Source of the DNA: Candidatus Avoscillospira stercoripullorum
GTDB taxonomy: Bacteria; Bacillota; Clostridia; Oscillospirales; Oscillospiraceae
Assembly: GCA_018712905.1 (NCBI GenBank)
Contig: DVGD01000155.1
Span: forward strand, 1 to 5,113
Length of the DNA: 5,113 nucleotides
Reading direction: 5' to 3'
Shown here: positions 1 to 4,118 of the stretch, in pieces
Numbering within the stretch: position 1 is the first letter of the stretch
How the letters are laid out: each line of letters opens with the position of its first letter
Translations under genes and position numbers: made by a program
The notes under the pieces: model-generated
Database searches by the model: none
What the model was told of the DNA's origin: nothing
What the model saw: the letters and a program-made list of their open reading frames with translations, nothing else

Positions 1-266
1 CCGAGAATTTCCGCGGCGAAGATAAAGAGCAGAATGATGATTTCCAAGGTGTTGGGGAGATCAATGTGGAGCCGCCGCTCGATGAGGGACGGCAGCACGA
101 AGAGCACCAGCGCCAGCAGGCAGGTGAAGGCACTTTCGTAGTTGCCGCGGAAGATGTGGTACACCAGCAGGACGCCCACGATCAGCCGCAGGGCAAAATA
201 CAGGATCAGCACCGGTTTGGAGCGGTGGGCGGCGAATTCCTCCAGCCGCTTTCTTCGCTTGCTCAT
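1..266 (-). CDS. Integral membrane protein of unknown function, N-terminal part (runs off the left edge)
   Basis: The reading frame opens with ATG at 266-264 and stays open to base 1, giving 88 complete codons; the C-terminal part lies outside the window. The product starts with a basic stretch (MSKRRKRLEE), which by the positive-inside rule suggests a cytoplasmic N-terminus. Hydrophobic segments follow at about residues 18-38, 46-61 and 73-88, so at least three membrane spans are visible. The start is supported by a GAGGAGG ribosome binding site seven bases upstream, which lies inside the last codons of the preceding gene. The ATG overlaps that gene's TGA as ATGA, which implies translational coupling. 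The segment ERRLHIDLPNTLE before the third span reminds me of clostridial DUF2238/YjdF-like membrane proteins, but that is a weak recollection from a fragment and I do not name a function. It is the third gene of the membrane-protein operon. Confidence 0.85.
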   Translation of the reverse strand, partial: MSKRRKRLEEFAAHRSKPVLILYFALRLIVGVLLVYHIFRGNYESAFTCLLALVLFVLPSLIERRLHIDLPNTLEIIILLFIFAAEIL

Positions 267-1114
267 TTGGTTTCCTCCTCTTTGGTCAGGCTATGCCGGG
301 CAGCATAGGCTTTGAGCGCCTCCAGGCGGCGGTGGTGCCGCTCCTGCTGGAGATGGGGGAAGGCCTTGACCCAGCGGCGATAGGTACGGTTTTTGCCCAC
401 CATCTGGCGGTAGGCCGCGATTTTTTCCTCCAGCTCCCGGCGCATGGCCTCGGTTTTGGCGGTGCGCTCTTCCTTCCGGGCAAGGAATTCCTCCTTCTTT
501 TCCTCGAGATCCAGCTTGGTGACGCCGGAGTAGAGGCTCTCGCCAATGTTGTCGGAGATGCCCTTGAGAAGCTTTTCCATGTCCTCCACGGCCTTGACCT
601 GCCGGGGAAGCTTCAGGGCGGCAATCATGGTGAGCACCAGATCCGTGAGGAACAGCGCGGAGAAAACCCCCAGCAGGATCCAGCCCACGGTGTGGGGAAT
701 CAGCGAAACCAGCCCCATGAGCACCGGGTGGAACACCCGCACCACCAGAAGGCAGGCAAAGCCCCACACCAGGGAGAAGGCCAGGCAGATATGACCGCAG
801 ATGTTAAAGGGCATGTTGGAGTAGTCCCACAGCCGCTGGTGGAGGAGCTTTTCCGACACCCAGCCTAAGAGGAACTCCAGCGCCGAGGTGATGACCACTG
901 AGCCAAAGTAGAGTATCAGCAGATTGCCCTCCAGCGGGCTGAGAATCCACAGCACCAGCATCACGCCCATGCCGTAGATGGGGCAGACGGGACCCAAGAG
1001 AAAGCCGCGGTTTACAAACGTTCCAGTCTTCACCGCCGCGAAGACCACCTCGCTGCACCAGCCCAGGAAGGCATAGAGGAAAAAGATCCACAGCCAATGA
1101 TATAGGGTGTCCAT
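263..1114 (-). CDS. CmpB-type 'putative ABC transporter permease' family membrane protein with coiled-coil tail
   Basis: This 283-residue protein matches my knowledge of the Firmicute family usually called putative ABC transporter permease (Pfam ABC_trans_CmpB). Hallmarks are FLGWCSEVVFAAVKTGTFVN at residues 16-35, continuing into RGFLLGPVCPIYG (36-48), and LWDYSNMPFNICGHICLAFS at 95-114. Hydrophobic spans lie near residues 5-27, 40-60, 65-85, 107-127 and 141-166. The rest, about 170-240, is charged and rich in E, K and R, probably a cytoplasmic coiled coil, followed by a basic tail. Despite the family name there is no ATPase gene in view, and no transported substrate is known to me. The chosen start is ATG at 1114, with GGGAGG seven bases upstream; an in-frame TTG at 1129 would lie inside that ribosome binding site. 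The upstream gene stops two bases before this start, and the downstream gene overlaps its stop by ATGA. Confidence 0.88.
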   Translation of the reverse strand: MDTLYHWLWIFFLYAFLGWCSEVVFAAVKTGTFVNRGFLLGPVCPIYGMGVMLVLWILSPLEGNLLILYFGSVVITSALEFLLGWVSEKLLHQRLWDYSNMPFNICGHICLAFSLVWGFACLLVVRVFHPVLMGLVSLIPHTVGWILLGVFSALFLTDLVLTMIAALKLPRQVKAVEDMEKLLKGISDNIGESLYSGVTKLDLEEKKEEFLARKEERTAKTEAMRRELEEKIAAYRQMVGKNRTYRRWVKAFPHLQQERHHRRLEALKAYAARHSLTKEEETK

Positions 1115-1116
1115 GC

Positions 1117-1704
1117 TCAAACCTCCCAAAAGTCGTCCACATCGATGACGGTGCCGTTTTTCTTGGTGTTCACGGTGCAGGCCGTGGCGGTGAGATCCTC
1201 AATGCCGCCCACAATGATGGCCAGTCCCATGAGACGGATGCTGAGCATGGCCGTCTGATAGGGGAGAATGAGCACCAGCGCCCCCACGGCAATGGCGGCA
1301 ATGGACAGCACCAGGAGCCACGGCCAGGACGCGATGCCAAATCGCCGCGCCTCAAAGGCCGTCTGGAGCTTGAAGACGCCGCTGACCACCGTGAAGATGC
1401 CCACGATCACCGGCAGCATGGAGATGACCGCCCGGGAGAAGAAAATCAGCACCAGCCCAAGGATCAGGCACAGCACCGCCAGCGCCAGGTCAAATTGGAA
1501 GGCCAGGCGGTAGGGATCCCGGGAAAAGTAGCCGATGAGCTTCACCACCGACCACACCAGGCACAGACCGCCCAGGGCGTAGCAGATGATCCGGGAGGAG
1601 AGGCCAGGGAAGAGCAGCAGCGCCAGCCCCAGCAGGATCCACAGGCAGGAGAAGAGCAGATACGTGCGCTTAACACTGCGCAGGTTGCGGATGGGAGATT
1701 TCAT
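1117..1704 (-). CDS. DUF308 / HdeD-like six-helix membrane protein
   Basis: The product has 195 residues and is almost entirely hydrophobic. Spans are seen at about residues 14-34, 38-60, 68-90, 92-112, 126-147 and 151-171, with a short polar cytoplasmic-looking tail ending DDFWEV. The six short helices in pairs, with glycine-rich turns such as LLFPGLSS and LILPYQTAML, fit the DUF308 family, of which E. coli HdeD (acid resistance) is the best-known member. An acid-stress role is known only for HdeD and should not be carried over here. The start ATG at 1704 has AAGGAGG eight bases upstream. It is the first gene of the run of three, after an intrinsic terminator that closes the regulator gene upstream. 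The gene ends TGA-GC-ATG into the next gene, whose ribosome binding site lies within its last codons. Family assignment is fairly secure; function is unknown. Confidence 0.85.
   Translation of the reverse strand: MKSPIRNLRSVKRTYLLFSCLWILLGLALLLFPGLSSRIICYALGGLCLVWSVVKLIGYFSRDPYRLAFQFDLALAVLCLILGLVLIFFSRAVISMLPVIVGIFTVVSGVFKLQTAFEARRFGIASWPWLLVLSIAAIAVGALVLILPYQTAMLSIRLMGLAIIVGGIEDLTATACTVNTKKNGTVIDVDDFWEV
1121..1127 (-). promoter_or_regulatory. Ribosome binding site that decides the CmpB-type gene start
   Basis: On the minus strand this reads GGGAGGT, with the GGGAGG core seven bases before ATG at 1114. It lies inside the last codons of the DUF308 gene. It argues for ATG at 1114 and against the in-frame TTG at 1129, whose codons would overlap the site itself. 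Confidence 0.8.
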
Positions 1705-1734
1705 GGGAAAAGCCTCCTTGTTGTTTCTGCCTTC

Positions 1735-1770
1735 ATCTTACGCCAGAACGGGGGAAAATACCATGGTCAA
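1735..1770 (-). promoter_or_regulatory. Possible promoter of the membrane-protein operon (weak)
   Basis: The regulator upstream ends at a terminator, so the membrane operon should have its own promoter between about 1705 and 1775. On the minus strand the best boxes are TTGACC (1770-1765) and TAAGAT (1740-1735), but they are 24 bp apart, too far for a normal sigma-A pair. TAAGAT alone would put the transcript start about 25 bases before the ATG, with a poor -35 (TGGTAT at 17 bp). The operon may depend on an activator or another sigma factor, or may be fed by readthrough. No other promoter is convincing. Confidence 0.25.
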
Positions 1771-1804
1771 AGAAACCGGCCTGCCCAAGAACTGGGCAGG
1801 CCGG
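1767..1804 (-). terminator. Intrinsic terminator after the TetR-family gene
   Basis: A perfect 12-bp GC-rich stem (1776-1787 pairing with 1793-1804) with a 5-nt loop is followed, on the minus strand only, by TTTCTTTGA. It lies about 30 bases after the regulator's stop codon. On the plus strand the stem is not followed by T residues, so it should work for minus-strand transcription. It separates the regulator from the membrane operon. Confidence 0.85.
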
Positions 1805-1834
1805 AACATCTGTATGGTTTTTGGGCATTTCGGC

Positions 1835-2374
1835 TCAAGTGTCCAAATGGGGCAGGGAGACGGCCTGCTGCATCAGCTGCTGCACCGCGGAGATCCGGCT
1901 GAGGAATGCCTCGGGCGTCTCCTGGGCGCCGTCTTCCAGCCACGAACGAAAGAGGCTCCAGATCCCTCCGGCGAAAAACACCGCCAGGGTGTCCCGCTGC
2001 GCCTGGGAGAGGGCGCTGCCGCCGCTTTCCTCCAGGGAGTGACGCACGTTGGTCTCCATGGCCTGGTAGAGCCGCCTGCGCAGAATCTCCCGGCTCTGGG
2101 AATGGTCGATGTGGGCGAAGACCTGCCGGTGCCCCGCCACCATGGTGAGCAGGCGATGGAGGGGATCGCCCTGGCCTCCATCCGCCGTTTTGGCGAATTC
2201 CGCCTCCAGGGTGTCGGCCAGAAGGGAGGGGATGTCGTCATAGTGATAATAGAAGGTGTTTCGGCTGACGCCGCAGGCGTCCACCAGCATTTTCACCGTA
2301 ATCTTGTCCAGGGGCTGCCGCTCCAAAAGGACAAGCAGCGAATGCCGGAGCGCCTGCTGGGTGAAGGATGCCAC
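1835..2374 (-). CDS. TetR/AcrR-family transcriptional regulator
   Basis: This is a 179-residue DNA-binding repressor-type protein, short but within the range of the family. The N-terminal helix-turn-helix is clear: LDKITVKMLVDACGVSRNTF (residues 22-41) followed by YYHYDDIPSLL, the classic TetR pattern in which the recognition helix ends in a tyrosine/phenylalanine-rich turn. The C-terminal half (about 60-170) is helical and ends with FFAGGIWSLFRSWLEDG and an acidic PEAFL segment, which resembles the TetR_C_8 ligand/dimer domain found in DhaS-like regulators. The start is a GTG at 2374, chosen because AGGAGGT sits seven bases upstream and the family's N-terminal helix begins here; the frame stays open upstream to 2617 but without TetR-like sequence. 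It has its own promoter and terminator and is divergent from argG. Likely targets are itself and perhaps the membrane operon downstream; the ligand is unknown. Confidence 0.92.
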   Translation of the reverse strand: MASFTQQALRHSLLVLLERQPLDKITVKMLVDACGVSRNTFYYHYDDIPSLLADTLEAEFAKTADGGQGDPLHRLLTMVAGHRQVFAHIDHSQSREILRRRLYQAMETNVRHSLEESGGSALSQAQRDTLAVFFAGGIWSLFRSWLEDGAQETPEAFLSRISAVQQLMQQAVSLPHLDT

Positions 2375-2380
2375 GGCTGC

Positions 2381-2387
2381 ACCTCCT
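2381..2387 (-). promoter_or_regulatory. Ribosome binding site deciding the GTG start of the TetR-family gene
   Basis: The minus strand reads AGGAGGT, with GGAGG seven bases before GTG at 2374. There is no suitable ATG in frame at this distance. The longer upstream frame would begin before the promoter, so GTG is the sensible start. Confidence 0.8.
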
Positions 2388-2401
2388 TTCTCGTTTCTAT
2401 C

Positions 2402-2430
2402 AGTATACCGAACCCGGGGCAAAATTGCAA
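2402..2430 (-). promoter_or_regulatory. Sigma-A-type promoter of the TetR-family gene, with a possible operator
   Basis: On the minus strand a TTGCAA -35 box (2430-2425) and a TATACT -10 box (2407-2402) are exactly 17 bp apart. A transcript would begin near 2395, leaving a leader of about 20 bases with the ribosome binding site. The -10 box sits in a short palindrome, GTATAC with two more paired bases each side and one mismatch (2400-2411), which could be an autorepressor site; that part is speculative. Confidence 0.8.
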
Positions 2431-2462
2431 GGGGCAGCGCCCCGAACGTGGCAGAGCAGTGG

Positions 2463-2507
2463 ATATCACCGGGATATAAGATGAATATAGATGTATATAA
2501 CCGGGAT
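2463..2507. repeat. Pair of direct repeats, 13 nt, 32 bp apart
   Basis: ATATCACCGGGAT at 2463-2475 and ATATAACCGGGAT at 2495-2507 match at 12 of 13 positions. The offset of 32 bp is about three helical turns. They flank the first ArgR-like site in the divergent tetR-argG region. They could be binding sites for a second regulator or a chance duplication. Confidence 0.45.
2480..2497 (+). promoter_or_regulatory. ArgR/AhrC-like operator 1 (weak)
   Basis: The left half-site TGAAT (2482-2486) is perfect against the ARG box consensus (TGAAT, four A/T, ATTCA). It is followed by ATAG and ATGTA, so the right half is only three of five. Its centre is 31 bp, about three helical turns, from the second site. 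Support comes mainly from position and spacing upstream of argG. Confidence 0.5.
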
Positions 2508-2510
2508 TTT

Positions 2511-2528
2511 TGTGAATGTATATACAAC
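2511..2528 (+). promoter_or_regulatory. ArgR/AhrC-like operator 2
   Basis: The sequence TGTGAATGTATATACAAC has a perfect TGAAT half-site at 2513-2517, a four-base spacer, and ATACA matching ATTCA in four of five bases. It resembles the ARG boxes known from E. coli ArgR and B. subtilis AhrC. It lies about 40 bp upstream of the argG -35 box, so it may act by cooperative binding with the promoter-proximal site. Confidence 0.65.
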
Positions 2529-2546
2529 GCAGCCAAAAAAGGCTGC
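2529..2546. other. Small hairpin with an all-A loop in the argG upstream region
   Basis: GCAGCC and GGCTGC form a perfect 6-bp stem around six A residues. It lies upstream of the argG promoter, so it would not be in the main argG transcript. In neither direction is it followed by a T tract that would make it a terminator. No role is assigned. Confidence 0.4.
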
Positions 2547-2567
2547 CATGTTTGTGCAAGATTGGGC

Positions 2568-2596
2568 TTGCATATTTTTGCATTGTAAGGTAATAT
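2568..2596 (+). promoter_or_regulatory. argG promoter
   Basis: TTGCAT (-35, 2568-2573) and TAATAT (-10, 2591-2596) are separated by exactly 17 bp. The transcript would start near 2603, giving a leader of about 40 bases before the argG ATG. That is too short for a T-box or other large riboswitch. The -10 box lies inside the third ArgR-like operator. Confidence 0.78.
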
Positions 2597-2605
2597 ATAT
2601 TCACA
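2588..2605 (+). promoter_or_regulatory. ArgR/AhrC-like operator 3, overlapping the argG -10 box
   Basis: The right half-site ATTCA (2599-2603) is perfect, preceded by ATAT and by GTAAT, which matches TGAAT at three of five positions. The site covers the -10 box and the expected start of transcription, so bound regulator would block RNA polymerase. This is the expected layout for arginine-dependent repression. Confidence 0.65.
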
Positions 2606-2643
2606 AACAAAGAACACACCACCGCGTTACTGGAGGTTTTATC

Positions 2644-3864
2644 ATGGAAAAGAAGGATATCAAGAAAATCGTACTGGCCTACTCCGGCGGCTTGGATACG
2701 TCCATCATCATTCCCTGGCTCAAGGAAAACTACAATAACCCCGAGATCATCGCCGTGTCCGGCAACGTCGGCCAGGCAGACGAGCTGGAGGGTCTGGAGG
2801 AGAAGGCCATCAAGACCGGCGCAAGCAAGTGCATTGTGGCCGACCTCACCGAGGAGTATGTCAACGACTTCATTATCCCCTGCATGAAGGCCGGCGCGGT
2901 GTATGAGGAGTACCTGCTGGGCACCTCCCACGCCCGTCCCTGCATCGCCAAGAAGCTGGTGGAGATCGCCCTGGAGGAAGGCGCCGACGCCATCTGCCAC
3001 GGCTGCACCGGCAAGGGCAACGACCAGGTGCGGTTCGAGCTGGCCGTGAAGGCGCTGGCACCCACCATGAAGATCATCGCCCCCTGGAGAGAGTGGTCCA
3101 TCAAGTCCAGAGAAGAGGAGATCGACTACGCCGAGGCGCACCATGTGCCCCTGAAGATCAGCCGGGAGACCAACTACTCCAAGGATAAGAACATGTGGCA
3201 CCTGAGCCACGAGGGTCTCGACCTGGAGGACACCGGCAACGAGCCCCAGTACGAGAAGCCCGGCTTCCTGGAGATGAGCGTCAGCCCCCTCCAGGCGCCC
3301 GATCAGCCCACCTACATCACCCTGGAGTTTGAAAAGGGCATTCCCGTTGCCCTCAACGATGAGAAGATGTCCGCCAAGGATATCATCCTGGCGCTCAACA
3401 AGCTGGGCGGCGAGAACGGCATCGGCCTTCTGGACATCGTGGAGAACCGCTTGGTCGGCATGAAGTGCAGAGGCGTCTATGAGACGCCCGGCGGCACCAT
3501 CCTCTACAAGGCGCACCAGTACCTGGAGTCTCTGTGCCTGGACAAGATGACTGCCCACGAGAAGGAAAAGCTGGCCATCACCTTTGCCGAGCTGGTCTAC
3601 AACGGCCTCTGGTTCAGCCCCCTCAGAAAAGCCCTCAGCGCCTTCGTGGACTCCACCCAGGAGAAGGTCACCGGCAAGGTAAAGCTCAAGCTCTACAAGG
3701 GCAACATCATCAAGGCCGGCGCCTGGAGCCCCAACACCCTCTACTCCGAAAAGATCTGCACCTTCGGCGAGAGCGACTACAACCAGGCCGACGCCACCGG
3801 CTTCATCAACCTCTTCGGCCTGCCCACCCAGGTTCAGGCCATGGCCGAACAGGGTCTGCTGTAA
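2644..3864 (+). CDS. argG: Argininosuccinate synthase
   Basis: This cytoplasmic enzyme (EC 6.3.4.5) joins citrulline and aspartate using ATP, giving argininosuccinate, AMP and pyrophosphate, the penultimate step of arginine synthesis. The 406-residue length is normal for bacterial ArgG. The N-terminal ATP-pyrophosphatase P-loop AYSGGLDTS is at residues 12-20. GTSHARPCIAKK (93-104) and HGCTGKGNDQVRFE (119-132) correspond to the substrate-binding regions, followed by APWREW (146-151). YSKDKNMWHLSHEGLDLEDT (178-197) and the SPLQAPDQP segment then lead to the C-terminal tetramerisation region. The start ATG at 2644 has GGAGG seven bases upstream; the frame is open further upstream, but those codons lie in the promoter region. 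Expression is probably repressed by ArgR/AhrC through the operators upstream. A terminator follows the stop codon, so argH is not simply co-transcribed. I see no missing key residues. Confidence 0.98.
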   Translation: MEKKDIKKIVLAYSGGLDTSIIIPWLKENYNNPEIIAVSGNVGQADELEGLEEKAIKTGASKCIVADLTEEYVNDFIIPCMKAGAVYEEYLLGTSHARPCIAKKLVEIALEEGADAICHGCTGKGNDQVRFELAVKALAPTMKIIAPWREWSIKSREEEIDYAEAHHVPLKISRETNYSKDKNMWHLSHEGLDLEDTGNEPQYEKPGFLEMSVSPLQAPDQPTYITLEFEKGIPVALNDEKMSAKDIILALNKLGGENGIGLLDIVENRLVGMKCRGVYETPGGTILYKAHQYLESLCLDKMTAHEKEKLAITFAELVYNGLWFSPLRKALSAFVDSTQEKVTGKVKLKLYKGNIIKAGAWSPNTLYSEKICTFGESDYNQADATGFINLFGLPTQVQAMAEQGLL

Positions 3865-3876
3865 GAAACATCCCAT

Positions 3877-3908
3877 CCGGCAGGGAGCCACCCTCCCTGC
3901 CGGGTTTT
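3877..3908 (+). terminator. Intrinsic terminator after argG
   Basis: A perfect 11-bp stem (3877-3887 with 3893-3903) and 5-nt loop CCACC begins 12 bases after the argG stop. It is followed by GTTTTGG and then CATTTCC. The stem is strong but the T tract is short, so some readthrough into argH is plausible. Confidence 0.8.
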
Positions 3909-3924
3909 GGCATTTCCGACCGAA

Positions 3925-4058
3925 AAGCCTCCCCTTGGTGACCAAGGGGAGGTGGCACGGCGAAGCCGTGACGGAGGGGATCAGAGCTTGCCGTGATTGC
4001 AGGCTTACAACCCCTCAGTCAGGCCTGTGGCCTGACAGCTCCCCTCAAGGGGAGCCTT
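3925..4058. repeat. 134-bp structured repeat element with imperfect terminal inverted repeats (MITE-like)
   Basis: The ends AAGCCTCCCCTTG (3925-3937) and CAAGGGGAGCCTT (4046-4058) are inverted copies with one mismatch. Each arm holds two hairpins. On the left are an 11-bp stem (3928-3938 with 3942-3952) and CACGGC-GAA-GCCGTG (3956-3970). On the right are GTCAGGCC-TGT-GGCCTGAC (4018-4036) and GCTCCCC-TCAA-GGGGAGC (4038-4055). The inner borders GAGGGG (3974-3979) and CCCCTC (4011-4016) are also inverted, leaving about 31 unpaired bases in the centre. There is no open reading frame of note and no clear target duplication. I recall very similar sequences scattered between genes in Oscillospiraceae genomes, so it is probably one copy of a dispersed family moved by a transposase elsewhere, or a conserved RNA-forming repeat. 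The pairing is seen directly; the family identity is recollection. Confidence 0.8.
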
Positions 4059-4118
4059 GGGACGGTGCAAACCGGCGGCGCAAATACTTCGATTTTCATT
4101 CTACCATGAGGTGATTTG
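4059..4118 (+). promoter_or_regulatory. argH leader with ribosome binding site; no clear promoter
   Basis: GAGGTGAT at 4108-4115, with GAGG seven bases before ATG at 4119, is a good ribosome binding site. An earlier ATG at 4106 meets a stop after two codons. I find no convincing promoter here: TTGGGA (4058-4063) and AATACT (4083-4088) are 19 bp apart and poor. argH may therefore rely on readthrough of the argG terminator or on a promoter in the repeat. Confidence 0.45.

Noticed and set aside
66..868. Plus-strand open frames opposite the membrane-protein genes.
   Set aside because: They are rich in H, Q and G in a way typical of antisense frames, have no good starts, and lie opposite genes with clear membrane-protein families.
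1115..1129. An in-frame TTG start at 1129 for the CmpB-type gene.
   Set aside because: The ribosome binding site GGGAGG would lie inside the coding sequence; ATG at 1114 is spaced correctly.
2375..2617. An 81-residue N-terminal extension of the TetR protein.
   Set aside because: It spans the regulator's own promoter and has no TetR-like sequence; the GTG at 2374 has an ideal ribosome binding site.
2491..2643. An N-terminal extension of argG from an upstream ATG at 2491.
   Set aside because: The extension runs through the argG promoter and two operators, has no ribosome binding site, and ArgG proteins begin near the P-loop as the 2644 start gives.
2606..2643. ACCGCG (2621-2626) in the argG leader, reminiscent of the T-box anti-terminator sequence.
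   Set aside because: The preceding TGGN is missing, the leader is only about 40 bases, and there is no terminator hairpin before argG.
2293..3945. A 550-codon open frame on the minus strand opposite argG.
   Set aside because: It is the mirror of a GC-rich, codon-biased argG and also overlaps the TetR gene start. It has no ribosome binding site or recognisable domain, while argG on the other strand is unmistakable.
3918..4063. GAC on both sides of the repeat (3918-3920 and 4061-4063) as a target-site duplication.
   Set aside because: Three bases, not exactly flush with the inverted-repeat ends, are expected by chance.
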